This document shows, piece after piece, positions 10,746 through 22,506 of a stretch of DNA of 64,000 bases; the first letter of the stretch is position 1, and the number at the start of each line of letters is the position of its first letter. The DNA is taken from the NCBI GenBank assembly GCA_006384855.1, contig VCJN01001017.1, forward strand, positions 40,463-104,462, in the 5' to 3' direction. Both the position numbers and the translations under genes were made by a program. This stretch comes from Tetraselmis striata (Eukaryota; Chlorophyta; Chlorodendrophyceae; Chlorodendrales; Chlorodendraceae). The notes under the pieces are model-generated. The model did not search any database. It saw nothing but the letters and a program-made list of their open reading frames with translations, and was not told the DNA's origin.

Positions 10746-11653
10746 GGGGGGAGTAAGTGGTTGCATCCATTGATGTGTATGCCGGCGTAGAGCGGCATGG
10801 GCCCATCCCCCACCTGTGTCCACAGCAGGGTCAGCGCCGGCCAGTGAGAGCATGGCCGGCGTCTGTGAGACGATGGAGGCCTTGGTCTTGGTAACCTGCC
10901 AGCGCGGCCGTGCGCACCGTCATCAGCGAGGCAGCACTGTGGTGCCCGATGTTACTGGCATCAGCTGCAGGCTCCACTCACCACGGGGAAGTCTATCTCG
11001 TAATAGCGATGCGGCGCTAGCCCGCAGCTTGCAGGTTGAAGTAGAGTGTGTCGTAGCCCGCGCCCAGCGACAGCACCTGCTTCTTCACCGCCGGCTCCGT
11101 GACGCCCTTGCCGTCGCTGCGCACGCCAAGGAACTGCACCACCAGCTCCTGCAGCGCCGCGGCCCGGGAGTAGTAGCCTGGGGGAGGCCGGGAGGGGCAA
11201 GATGTCTAAACACCGATTGGCAACGAGCTCGCCCCTCTGCCCACACACACACCACAACGCCCCAGGTCTGCTCACTCCCTCTCTTAGACAGTCATATTTT
11301 GGCACCGTCAACATATGCATGCAGCTGCCGTGTGTTCATGTTCTGTCAAGCCGGCAGACCGACGGCCCGTTGCTCACCCCTGTTGATAAGCGGCGAGCGG
11401 CGGCTACGCTTGGTGACAAAATACTTGATGAAGTCGTCTTTGAAGTAGCCCAGCTGCACGCACGACCTGCGCATCATTTGGTGTGCCGTCAGCTTTGCTG
11501 TCTACCCAGAACTGTGGGATATGAGAGGAAGGGAAGAGAGGGCGGGGGGGGGGGGGGGGGGGGGGGGGGGGCGCACAGCTTGCTTATCTGCGCGTCGTCG
11601 TTGGTGCCCTGCACCGACTGGTCACTCCCCCCGGGAGGCGCCAGGCGCCGCAT
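9388..11653 (-). CDS. LCMT1: Leucine carboxyl methyltransferase 1 (PP2A methyltransferase)
   Basis: Uses S-adenosylmethionine to methylate the C-terminal leucine of the PP2A catalytic subunit, which controls B-subunit binding in the cytosol and nucleus. Eight exons fit canonical splice sites and phases: 11653-11577, 11466-11378, 11177-10982, 10895-10814, 10680-10578, 10399-10231, 9864-9663, 9459-9388. They give about 329 residues, the family's normal length. In order one sees TNDDAQ, GYFKDDFIKYFV, the SAM-binding loop VLSLGAGYDTLYF, YYEIDFP, GDLRDIGAFEAAL, PTLVLSECVLVYM, VVYEQIHPDDAFGQQM, GCPLKGIEATPTLEAHRQRF, FDEFEEW and EHYCITCG. The start ATG at 11653 is the only one before the conserved N-terminal block. 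Two single-base homopolymer changes break the frame: one base too few near 11020-11025, one G too many near 9782. Either the sequence has indel errors or the gene has recently decayed. Three introns contain long C tracts (sense strand). Confidence 0.9.
9559..9578 (-). repeat. C20 tract in LCMT1 intron 7 (sense strand)
   Basis: Run of 20 G on the plus strand, so C on the LCMT1 sense strand, between exons 7 and 8. Confidence 0.9.
10711..10744 (-). repeat. C34 tract in LCMT1 intron 4 (sense strand)
   Basis: Longest mononucleotide run in the window, 34 G on plus. It ends about 30 nt before the exon 5 acceptor, where a polypyrimidine tract is expected. Confidence 0.95.
11544..11571 (-). repeat. 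C28 tract in LCMT1 intron 1 (sense strand)
   Basis: Run of 28 G on plus, starting just inside the donor of exon 1. Confidence 0.95.
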
Positions 11654-14009
11654 CGTGCCTGTTCTCTATCGCCAGGCGAGGAGGTGTTTCTGGACGATAG
11701 TACAGATGGGGGAAGGGAAAGCTCTCGGGGCGAAAGATACCGCAGCGCCGGCAGGCTACAGTCGATGCACAACTACTAGTACCCCGTGCGGAAGACGCGT
11801 GCGTTGTTTGCTGAATGTGCAGGAGGCGAACGAGCAGGGATACCCAGTACCTGGCGTATTGAGAGTCCCCGGTTAGTGGAAATATGCTCTCCACGACGCC
11901 CGTCACTCGTCACTCCGTCAAAGGTGTTGCACATCAGCGTGCTGCGCTGTTTTTATATGTATCGCTGATGCTGCGCAGCGACTTCCCGCGTACCAGTACG
12001 ACCGGTCACGACGGATACCGGCGTATGGTCGCTAGGTGCGTGCGGATTGGTATACGCGGGGTTATCCGACGTATTAATTCGTACGACGGATTGCGTTCAG
12101 AACGACGAGAATAGAGGAGAAATCCATCCGTCACTGGAACGACTATTCGATTTCGTGAATGCTAAGTGGTATCATCATGGCGGTATGTAGCGCTAGTCAA
12201 AGCACTATGATGACGCGCGCGTAGTCATAGCAATACTACAATGACGCGCGCGCGCTCTTCCTCCCCCTGCCTCAACTGCTGTGGCGCGCCGCCCCGCGAG
12301 CGCTGTTGCCCACTAAGGATTAAAACCAGCGTTCGGATAAGTTCTACCGAGTCATGGAGTACATGATGCCGATCCATGAAAGTAGTCCGTATTTTTATAC
12401 GGGGTAGGGGAAAATGAGGAAGCTGCGGCAGACAATTTACCCCAAATATGATGTGCAAAGGACATGGATGAGACAACAGCTACGACGAACAAGACGTCTG
12501 TCAGGCAAGCGGGCGTCAGCGGGTGGCTACTGCGTTAACAGACGAGAAAGTTACCACCAGGGTATATAGATTCTACTTGAGACTCGCGCTGAGCAGCTGT
12601 AGCGAGTAAAGCGAATTGTAGATGGGAATGGACGAGGTAACACCTGACTGCTGCGCGGGTACATACACTGTAACACGGTCTGGTGTACACTACACCCCCA
12701 TATCCCTACTCTACATATGAGTACCCTGGTAGTCTATGCTCCATGCTGCTGAGAACTGGCTTGCTAAGTAACACCGTGGCGTGTAACTTATATATGATGA
12801 GTAGCAATTCACTACGATGACACAACATAAATAGCACAAATCATGCAAGTGCCAATATATCTTGCAGCATCAGCGCCTCATATATACCAATACCTGCTGC
12901 TGCTTATATGAATGTATGTGCATACTTGTGTATGATGAGGCCTTAATATATCAGCAATAAGCATGTGAGCAGTTGGGCGGAGCACGGCTAGGGTCTCGTC
13001 TGGGCGTGCTCGCGCCGCCGAAAAGTCGTTGATGATGAGCCCGCTCCAGGACGAGGCTAGGCAGGCCGGGAATCGCACGAGAGGGGTGGCAGATGGTGAA
13101 TAATACATGCAGATCTGGCTGCAAGAGGAAATGCTGGGCGCTGCCAGCACCGCGCCTGCTGAACTGGATCACACCGCCACATTTATGCAATACTAATATC
13201 TAATAAGAAATAAATAACATCGTGCGATGCTTGATTGGTAGCACCCCACCAGCAAGACGCCCCAAGTGACAAACAATTGCACTGTGAAGCCCGTGGTGAA
13301 GAATTTCCATGCTCATCCGCTGATGTGGCGCCATGAGCATGATGACTTCATGCGAAATGGGGCGGAACCAGCGTTGAAGCAGTACTGATTGAACTGATAA
13401 TATTTGGAAATAGTCTTCATCTGCCTGCGAGGGCAAGGGTGGGGGCGCGCATCAGGGCGCGCTGAGCCTGACATCACTCAGACAGCCTGGTGGCGCTCCC
13501 CGCGCAGCATCTGGGCTTCCGGCTGGAGACCTCCACGCTGCCAGGGCGCTGGACGGCCATGCGGCAGCGCCCGGGCCGAGCTGCTGCGCATCGGCCACTC
13601 GATGGACCTCGCCGTGCTCGCGCTGCACCACCCCCACCTGCTTTCCAGACTTGTATCAAGTACCCGAATGAGTACCTGCTCGACACAATTAGATAATGGT
13701 AGTCCTAATCTCATGCAAGCACTCCCAAGTGCATTGCTGTATACACATAGTCGCTATGAGTGCTCCGGACAGGCACGCTGCATGATGGCAGTTGACACTT
13801 CGCACAAATATCATCAAACTGGTTTCTCACTGCCTCGCTCTGGAAGAGAGCAGTGTCAGCGTGGGTACCGTCTGACACGCGACACGACGAAGGACAATAT
13901 TGCTGCACAAAGCGCAGTCCCGATTCACATTCTTGTGTGCCAACCAGGCCAGATAAAAGGTGTGTGTGTGCAGAAAACGTCGCACAGGAATAGAGGCGTG
14001 CCTGTGAAA
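11654..14009. other. Intergenic DNA between LCMT1 and GLG1-like gene
   Basis: 2.3 kb with no gene I can support. Open frames at 13200-13436 (minus) and 13404-14114 (plus) lack recognisable features. Around 12180-12260 the string ATGACGCGCGCG occurs twice. 12780-13200 is relatively AT-rich. Confidence 0.3.
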
Positions 14010-14014
14010 TTACA
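14010..14014 (-). terminator. TGTAA polyadenylation signal of GLG1-like gene
   Basis: TGTAA on the minus strand about 97 nt after the stop codon. Confidence 0.5.
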
Positions 14015-14110
14015 GGGCCTATTATTTTACCATGCTGCTGAGGCACGCCGTACATCCCCTATCGCCGCAGATACACAGGCATTCCCTCCTGATGAATGCT
14101 TTGTCAGCGT

Positions 14111-17096
14111 CTAAATGTCCCCAGATTTGTACACCATGTTGTAGGGCTTGTAGTCGCCGCTGTAGCGCTTGTACCCGTAGAAGCCCACAAAGGCAACCAG
14201 CGTAATGAGCGCCATGACGCTGGCAAGTGCCACCCAACCAGTCAGCGTGATCATGGAAGATCCACTGGCCTGGGGGTTGATCAGCTGCGCCGACTGCGCC
14301 AGCTTCTGCATCTCAGCCAACTGACCAGCCAAGTAGGTGGTGCTGCCAGAGCCGTTCAGGAGCGCAATTGCGTCCTTGGGGGCAGCCACACTCACAAGGC
14401 GCTTGCAGTCGGGCTTGAGGGGCTTCTCCTCTGCAAGGCGGCGTGACAGGCAGCGTCCCACAGCGCCAATGGAGAAGATGCCACGGCTCTTGTTGCCCTT
14501 GGGACAGTAGGCCTGGACGTCCTCATCGCAAGCGGAGGTGAGGTGGGAGGAATCCTTGTAGGCCCACAGGGCCATGCGTACGCTGCGGCTCATCTCATTC
14601 TGGCAAGTCTCGCCGGTCTGTTCGAAGTTCTTGACCAGGCACAGCAGCACGGCAGCATTCTCGTGGGCGCGGCCTTTGGCGTCGGAGCAGATGGTGTCCA
14701 CCTCATTCAGGCACTCGTGGCTGACACCGTAGTCCAGCTGCCAGTTCTCCTGCATGCGCGTCTGGCGCTTCTCAACCTCAGAACGGCAGCTCGTGGAGAA
14801 GTCGGGCTTGGCCATGTTCTCCTGCAGGCACTTGAAGACGCGGCCCTTGCCAGGCTTGACGTTCTTGCAGAACACGCTGCGCTCCTCAGAACAGAGTTTG
14901 CTCAGCTTGGGCTGCAGGTCAGTGCTCTCACTCTCGATCTTCTCAAGCTTCAGCTCCTCTGCAGCGCACGCCTCGCTGATCTTGGCACGGTTCTCGCGCA
15001 AGCATGCATGCACACGGCCTTCACCGGGCTCAACAGTGTCGCAGAACTCCTCCACGTCCATGCGGCAGGCCTCGGCCAGGATGATGTCGTTGCGGAAAGT
15101 CGTTGACCTCCATCTTCTCAAAGTAGGTGACCTCCTTCTTGCACTCATCACTGTTGATCTTCTCCTTCTTCTCAGTCAGGCAGCGCAGCACAGTGCCACC
15201 ACAGGCATGGCCCAGGAAGGGAGAGCAGTCGTCGGCGCAGAGCTCATCAATGTCAAGCTCGCAGGCCATGTTGAGGCGGTAATTGAGGCGGTAGTCTTCG
15301 TTCTCGCGGTTCTCATCACGGCTGATCTCCTCCTTGCACTCGGTGCTCATGTCGGGGTCATCAATCTTGTTCTGCAGGCAGCGAATGACGCGGGCATGGC
15401 CATGGGGAACGTCCTTGCAGAACAGCTTGGCCTCAGCAGAGCAAGCCATCTTCAGCGGGTACTTGAAGTCAATGTCCTCAGCAAAGCGAACCTCCTGGTC
15501 GAACAGGGTGGCGCGGCACTCATAGGTGAGCTCCTCACGCTGGTCCTGCAGGCAGCGGATGACCCGCGCTGAACCAGGGGTTACACCCTCACAAAGACGG
15601 GTGCGGTCCTCGAAGCAGGCGTCAGCTAGAGGCTCATCGAAGCGGATGTCCTCAGCTGCACGCTCAGTCAGCTTCTTGACCTGCTTCTGGCAAGCAGGGA
15701 CCTGGAGATCCTCCTTGTAGTCCTGCAGGCACTGGATCACGCGCGCATCGTAGCCAGCAATGCTGTCCAGGCTGTCCTTCTCATAACCGCAGATCTCGTC
15801 AATGTCCTGACGGCACAGCTCACGCAGGTGCACATCCAGACGGAAGTCCTCTGCACGGCGCTCCATCATCTCCTCGAAGTGGGTCTTGCAATCAGCGCTA
15901 AACTCCGGATCGTTGCGATTCTCCTCCAGGCAGTCCTTGACCTGAGCGTTGCCGTACTTCTTGTTGTTGCAGAACTTCTTCTTGTCGTTCAGGCACGCAT
16001 TGTACAAGACAACATTAAGGCGCAGGTCATCCGCGTTCTCAACCTCCTGGCGGAAAAGCTCCTCCTGACAATCCCAAGAGAGACGGGCACGCTGCTCGCG
16101 CTGCATAACATGCGCGGAAAATGTATAAGCGCAGCGCCAATCAGCAGAGATTCCGTAGATGGGCACAACTTGGTGGTGAAAACAAGTTCATGTGAATGTC
16201 CGTACCAAGCACTCCTGGATGCGGCCACCGCCAGGCTTTACATCGGCGCACAAAACGTCGGCATCAGCGCTGCACATGTCAGAGAGCATGACATCCATGG
16301 CCATGTCGTCGGCGGCTTCAACCTGGGTCTTCTGGATCTCATCCTTGCACTTCTCAGTCAGGCGGTCCTTGACCTCACGAAGGCAGGTGATGACAGCGCC
16401 CTCCTCGGGGTACAGGTTGCTGTCGTCACAGAACTTCTCCACATCCTTCTTGCAGGCAGTGGCTGTGCAGCAAGATAGAACTGTCAGCTAGTGTGATAAA
16501 TTCAGGAATGTGTGCAGTATCCCCCCTTCCTCTGGAAATCAAAGCTGTCTCAGGAGGATGCTCACCCAGGGCAATGTTCTTGTTGATGTTGGAAGCACGG
16601 TCTGCCTTGAAATCACGCAGCTCAAGCTTGCAGTCCTCGGAGACCTTGCGCCCATCCACATTGCCCTCCTCCTCGTTCTCAATCTGCTTTGTCAGGCAGT
16701 CAGACAGACGGCCTTCCCCAGGCATGACGTCCACACAGAAGTGGTCGATGTCCGAACCACAGTTCCCTGTGAAAGGAAGGCAATGATGATGAAAACGAGC
16801 AAGTTCATTTAGACGATGACAAGACTTGACCAAGAAAGTTAGACCTGGTTACGGCACGGAGAGGCGCAAATGTGCTTACCGGTAGTGGCTACGTCCGCGT
16901 CGCCGTTCGCCAACTCGGCGGGCGGCGCCTCAGGAATGATGTCCGACACGACCGGAGAGTACGCTTCCTCCCGGAACTCCTGCGCCTCCTCGGCCTCCTG
17001 CAGCTTCTCCTGAAGCTCCTTCCCTGAGTCTGCCACCGCGCCGCCAGCCAGCAGAAGCAGGCACAAGGCGGCGACGGCCCAAGTGGTCCGCGCCAT
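14111..17096 (-). CDS. GLG1: Golgi apparatus protein 1-like (cysteine-rich GLG1 repeats)
   Basis: Type I membrane protein of the secretory pathway, related to animal GLG1/MG-160/ESL-1; its function in algae is not known to me. Exons are 17096-16880, 16766-16566, 16462-16206 and 16100-14111, all with GT/AG edges and matching phases, giving about 888 residues. Exon 1 encodes a signal peptide (LCLLLLAGGAVA). Twelve GLG1 repeats follow, each C-x4/5-D/E..C..V-PG-x-GR..CL (for example FCVDVMPGEGRLSDCL). A transmembrane helix (WVALASVMALITLVAFVGFY) and a short tail ending KSGDI close the protein. Animal GLG1 has 16 repeats. One extra T in a TTT run at 15096-15098 shifts the frame inside exon 4; both sides are otherwise intact, so this may be a sequencing error. 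A diverged, inverted, shortened paralog lies at 52474-56086. Confidence 0.88.
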
Positions 17097-17765
17097 CGTG
17101 TCGAACTTTTCCTTGACTACTGGTCCTAGTGCACCTGTGGAAGGCAGCCGCCGAGGAGGGACTGTGGTCAGCGCACATACGCAAGGAGATACGGGAAATG
17201 GACAACCGGAAAATCTGCCGCGGACTAGATCTTGGCTCGGACGCCGGTGATCTGTCCGGCGACCAGCGTGTCCGTGCAGTGCCCGCCAGCACAAGGGGCG
17301 TGGGGCGCGCGCGACGCAGCTTATGTCAACAGCCGCGCGCCTACTCGGCGAGGCTCCCAGGTCGGGTCACGCCCCACCGGTGTGGCCCGCGCGAGGTCGG
17401 CGCCATGGACAGGTGTGGCTATCAGGTGTAAGGATTACGGAACGCGGTGGTGGAGGGCGTTGAATGCCTCGAGGGCTGGTGCGATTAGGCCGCTGCTGCC
17501 ACCCCTTCCAGGTGAGGGGGAGGGGCTAGTATCATATTTTCGCTCGCCCTCGCCACACGCTCGAACACCACTGACCGCGTACTGAGATATCCAGGGCACC
17601 CTCACCCGACCCCAGTGTAATGTCGTTCAGGGCAGGTGCACGGGAAGTCGCACCCTTCGCGCGAAGTCAGCGGGGACGGGCGCAGGCTGGTTGCTCCGCG
17701 ACTGGGTCGCAGGCAGTTGGTGGTGGGGGACTCGAGCCGCGGGAAATAGTCTGCCGGGCCGCTGG
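17097..17765 (-). promoter_or_regulatory. 5' flank of GLG1-like gene, shared with its paralog
   Basis: About 670 bp upstream of the start codon is homologous, in inverted orientation, to 51815-52473. A well-conserved block reads GGCTGTTGACATAAGCTGC followed by a GC-rich CGCGCGCGCCCCACGC stretch, roughly 220 nt upstream of the ATG in both copies. It is a candidate core promoter; no classic TATA box is obvious. Confidence 0.4.
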
Positions 17766-19619
17766 CGGCAGGCGGACCGTCTGGTCGCGTTCGAAAGTAC
17801 GGCGCGAATGTGGCGGTCCGGCCATCACGAGCCGGCAAAGCAGTTGCCAAACGGCGGCAAATAAGACATGATATACTGATTCGATGGTTGAATAATAGGT
17901 TACGACAGTGCTGTGGTAATGGTCAACGACCGCCGCGCGCTTCTCCAGACGGAACCGAAAAGGGACAAAAGCGGACAAAATGGCTGCGCGGACGCCACCC
18001 CGACAGGGGAACGCAGTGCCGGTCAGTTGAAGCTAGATCACGGGCTCAAGCGACCAGGCAGGCGGAGAGATGCACAGTTCGCGAGAGAAGACGACTCGTA
18101 CCGTAGCAAAATCTATGCGGGACAAAGATAACGGATCTGCCTTGCTGTGCCGCCTACCTGAAAGCCCGTGAGCCAGGGGCGTATAAGGGGGGCATGCAGC
18201 CGCTAGAGCCGAGTACCGGCGAAGCGATTATGTGATGATGTGAAATATGGACCAACCGATTGTGCCCCGCATCCTCTTCCTGCACTCCCCCTCATACTAA
18301 TAGACAGCCTCCCTTTTACCATTAGGATCGCATGATTATACCGGCTCTGGCCTGGGATGCGGTCAATCGGCCACAGGGTCGGGATTTCTATGTACGGCGA
18401 CTGCGCGTCAGCGCGGGTGCACTGTCAGGGGAGCTCGCAACGGTCACAACAAGAACACCGGTAGCTACCGCTGCCAGGCAGGACATCCGCAGCAAGGAAG
18501 AACGGCGCGGGGGGGGGGGGGGGGGGGGGGGGTAGTCTGGTGGAGGAGAGTGCAAAGATTGCGTGAGGAGGGGGTGCGCACCAGGGGAGGTGCAGCGACC
18601 GGCTCGCTACGAGTGGGTGCGGGTCGGCGAAGGTGCGTGTTCTGCGCGACCTGCGTCAGGTGTCAGGTTTGACTGCCGCCGGTGCCGGCTTCCTGCTGGA
18701 CCCTGATGACTGCAGGACCCGCGCCGTCCCGCCACCCCGCCCGCCCGGCCCGCCCCGGCCGGCCGCCCATGTCGCCGCCTGCGCTTATTGCTTTGGTATC
18801 ATTTATATGAATTAGTATTATTCTGGTATCATCATTAGAGTATCATAACTGGCCATTGTTACTATTGCAATGGGTATGAGGCGGGTATGTTACTAAAGCG
18901 TCATTTACAGCTGTTTCCGCAATGTTCTCGTTGAAAAAACGCCCACTGAGCGTTTTGTGATACCGGAGTACATGTGTTGATTGACGACGATGGAGATGCC
19001 ACCGCCATCACAGCAATATTGACGAGGGTACAGGTACCCTGTAGCGGCGGCGTGCCCCGCGCGCGCGCGTAACACTAGTTACAAAAAAAAAACTACTAGT
19101 TCCAGTACGCGTCCTGGTACTGTACCCGCAGGCTTGGTTACACTGAAAGGGTGGGTGGGGCGGACTGGAGGAAAAAAAGGGGACGGAGGGGGGCGGGCAG
19201 GAGGCGCCAGCACAAAACAAAGAAAGTGGTCCCATCTAGCGGACGGTGATGGTTTTATAAGATCGACGGGTACTAGGGTGACCATTTTTTTGTCCAGTGC
19301 GGCACGCAAAGTGCCGTGCTACGCATTGCGTTCATTCAAGCACCAGCAAGGTTGCCCGTACATGCATGCGATTGCTATATATATGTGGCCGCCATTTCAA
19401 ACTTTGGCGTGGTGTGGAGGCCGCGGGCAGCGGGTGTCGACACCCGCATACCCTAGGGTTGGAGGAGGGAAAGGAAGCCCCAAGAGCACAGCTCCAAACA
19501 TTTGAAAGGGAGGTAGGCAAGGGAGATTTGCCACCTCGGTCTTCCGTAAGATATGCGGAGAGGGCGATGAGGCGGCGCCCGACGTAGCGGTGGCGCTACT
19601 GAAAAGGCTGCGGAGCACC
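17766..19619. other. Intergenic DNA with G24 tract
   Basis: No gene supported. Contains a 24-G run at 18509-18532 and short purine-rich stretches near 19150-19200. Confidence 0.3.
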
Positions 19620-20600
19620 ACCGTGGGAGAGAGCCAGTCGAACAGAAGCGCGGCGGCGCGGGTGGGAAGCGTAGTCGAGTCTATGTGCTCGTTGATTACT
19701 GCAAAATTGCGGGCCCATCCGCCGCGGTAGCGGGTTTTGTCCAAGGGCGCACGCACGCATGTTATTGCCTTTGCGCCCGACGCGCCGCGCCCTTCCGCAA
19801 GGAGTGCGAGGTCCACACGAAGCCTTTCGGGGGGGGGGGGGGGGGGGGGGGGGGCTGATTGATGCGCCCAACGGCCCGCTTGAGCTAGTCGCCGGCGAGG
19901 GTAGCGGCATTCCACGTGAGGGGAGGGGTAGCGCCGTCGCCAGGGGGAGCGCCAGAATCGGTCGGGTTGCTTGGCGGAGGGGAGAGCCCGGAACGGCACG
20001 ATGAAGCGGCGCAAGAGGAATGTCAAAGCGGGCACGGTGGTGGCAAGGATTTGGAGTAGGGGCTTGAACCCCTATCGACGCTTGATGCGATGGCCCGCCT
20101 TCTCTCATCGGTTGACGAAGCAGAGGGTGATATGGCGTAGGCATCGACGGTCATGTCCTGAAGCCGGCATGCAAGAGACGCTAGACTTTCATCCACGGGA
20201 GTAAAACATTAACGAACACACGGCAGCGCCGTCGCGAAGGATGATGCCGTAGTCGGCGATTGATGACGTGATGACATCGCTGATGAGCTCGCAGGGCATG
20301 GAGTAGGCGCGCCGATGCTCCTTGTCGGTGGTGAGTTGGCGGAGCTGGTGCGCTCGCTTCATGTCGATGATTGCTGGCCCGGTTGCCAGGGCGTCGTTGC
20401 GACCGGTATGACGCAGGTAGGTGTTCATGGCAGAGTTAGGACTGCAATAGAGCCAGCACCGATGATGGTGCCCCACTCCGCGATCCAGGCGAGGTAGCGG
20501 ACGCACGTCGTCGCCTCGGTGCAGCCCGGAAGGGAGATGCCTTCCTCGTCGATGAAGTAGTATCCCCCCTTGCCAAGCATCAACTGTATATTGGCCCATT
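19620..20600 (-). pseudogene. DIRS-type tyrosine recombinase, decayed
   Basis: Remnant of the integrase of a DIRS-like retrotransposon. On the minus strand the N-terminal SAM-like part (CVRYLAWIAEWGTIIGAG, then GRNDALATGPAIIDMKRAHQ) lies at about 20600-20215. The C-terminal part (YRGGWARNFAVINEHIDS, then LPTRAAALLFDWLSPT) lies at about 19760-19620. The latter resembles the region around and after the catalytic tyrosine in DIRS recombinases (..YIDPT..P..AA..F.WL..). The two parts are in different frames and are separated by a 26-nt C run (sense strand, 19854-19829). I cannot identify an intact R-H-R-Y set. The other DIRS relic in the window is an RT/RNase H piece at 46815-47690. Confidence 0.45.
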
Positions 20601-22506
20601 ATGAGCCCTCACCTTCGTTTCCGGCCGCGCCCTTCCAAGTGTCATACGTGAACACGACATCATGCGTGGGGGGAGCCCTAAGTGGCGTTTGTTGGGCTCT
20701 CGTCGTAAAAGCCATACGTGTGCGTGTCATTGTTCAGGATTAATAATGAATTTGATAACCCAACGTCGCGAGGGCACGAATTTTTATATCGCACGTATAT
20801 GCGTTCTATCTGTACGGATGCACGCCAAGAGTTAGCTCTACCATCGTAGAGCACATTCACAAAGGCGCGCTCTCCCCACCGTCGGCATGCAAGCAAGTGA
20901 GCAGTTCCCGCAAAACGGCCAATGCGATAAAGGCTTGCTCCAAAGCCAGTCCCCCTACCTACATCTGCTATCCGCATTCATCAATGCGCCCTTGGTAGAG
21001 CCGGGCTTCAGTCCATACTGGGCAGGGGTGCAACCCCCGAGTCAGCGGGTGGGTCCATATGGTCACCTGCTAGGGAATCGTCCAGGGTATGTGGTAGGGT
21101 CGGCCATCAATACGCTCCCATATTCTGCTATTGGGCTGCGCCTAGCGGGCCCCTAAGCCGGGGAAATCCGCCCGCGCGGGGCGAGTACATCGCCTTTGTA
21201 TCGGGATGCGGGTCGCGCGGTACGCCAATGTACTAGGGTTTGTAGGAGAACCTAAAAATATTTGCATCGCCCCCCCCCCCCCCTCCCTACCCGCCCCCTC
21301 GGTATATCTCCACCGAGGGGCCCGGCAGGTAGGGTTCGAACCTGCACAGAGCGGAATTACGAGCGTAACAATCAGGCCCCCCCTCCACCACCCATCACAT
21401 CTCAAGCCGTTGATGAATATTCTAAGCTAATTATATCATAAAAATGCGCCACTGTACCACTCGGCGGTCGGCGCCGCCGGTGCTGACGTGGCGATATGGA
21501 CAGATACGTACATGTCAAGACTTATGAGGGTGACTACTGTAGATAGGCGGCTTCGTGGAGCGACGGACGCGCCGGAACGCACCGTACGCCGCCACGGGGT
21601 TGGTCGACGGCGTCGGTCGGGTGGTGACTACGACAGGGTCATGTGTAGCACGAAGGTGATGCCATGAGGTGGGGTGTTATAGCCGCCCACCTCGTAGCGG
21701 GCTTCCCGCGAGTACCTTGTTCGGCGGCCGCGCGCGAGAGAGAGTTGTGCGAGCGGCGGGCAAAGAATGTTAGCGCGGCAGGTCGAGATGGGCCGAATGG
21801 GCGCGCCAAAAAGGGGTAGTCGGTGTAGATTCGCGATGTAGAAGGACAGGTTGAAGCCGGAGGGGTTGACTCGGGCAAGGGTAGTGGGAGGACGACGACC
21901 CGGACATGCGTGTGGGAGTCCCTACGGCACCTTATCCCAACGGTACCTTATCGTCAAATAGAAAAATTGTTCCATATCGAACACGCTCCGCAGTAGATGA
22001 ATGTTATGTACACTGGACTCGAAAATATACGTTTGTTCCGGCGCTCAAAAAAGCTTTTACGTGAGTGCGATCAATGACAAGAGCCCCGCGCGCTCTCCCG
22101 CCCGCAATGCACCCTGCCCCAACACCAACTCGGCGACAGTAGTGCCATGGAGCTGGCCATCTTGCCGAGACGAGGGAGCAGCAACATCGAAAGTCTCCAC
22201 GGTACATTGTAGTACTTGGTCATATGCCCATGTCGAGCCTTTGACATGCGGCGCTAAGGGCACATGTACCGAATGTACATCCAAACGAAATCGGGCGGTA
22301 GGAATCGTACCGGGCACGACCCGCAATGCATAGCGCCTCCAACTCAGCACCCAACCGAAAATCTGGCTTTGCTCGGTCCATAGCCGCCTGTAGGGACCCT
22401 ACAAATGGGTACCTAACACACATGACTAGGCATGATGGCCCTATATTGGCAGCTTGTTTTGGCTTCGGCTGCCGATGGACGCGGCTACAGGCAGCGTCCG
22501 TGAATT
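20601..22506. other. Repeat-rich spacer
   Basis: No gene supported. The minus-strand frame 20678-20977 may be more of the DIRS relic. A C14 tract lies at 21270-21283. GGTTCGAACCC on the minus strand (21341-21331) is a perfect B-box match, but no A box at normal distance and no tRNA fold is seen. 21445-21540 is an uncharacterised repeat shared with 50018-50150. Confidence 0.3.
21445..21540 (+). repeat. Dispersed repeat TGCGCCACTGTACCACTC, copy 1
   Basis: Homologous to 50018-50150, same strand. Both run through GCCGCCGGTGCT and TGACGTGGCGATA and on to CTACTGTA-like sequence. Type unknown. Confidence 0.5.

Noticed and set aside
13200..14114. Frames downstream of the GLG1-like gene on both strands
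   Set aside because: No splice-site support, no motif, and they overlap each other. Part lies in the GLG1 3' UTR.
14543..15106. Long plus-strand ORFs across the GLG1-like gene
   Set aside because: Shadows of the real minus-strand exon, which has Cys-repeat periodicity and intact splice sites.
21260..21400. Possible tRNA gene around GGTTCGAACCC
   Set aside because: Only a B box is good. No acceptor stem, no A box at the normal distance, and no anticodon arm with a seven-base loop could be drawn on either strand.
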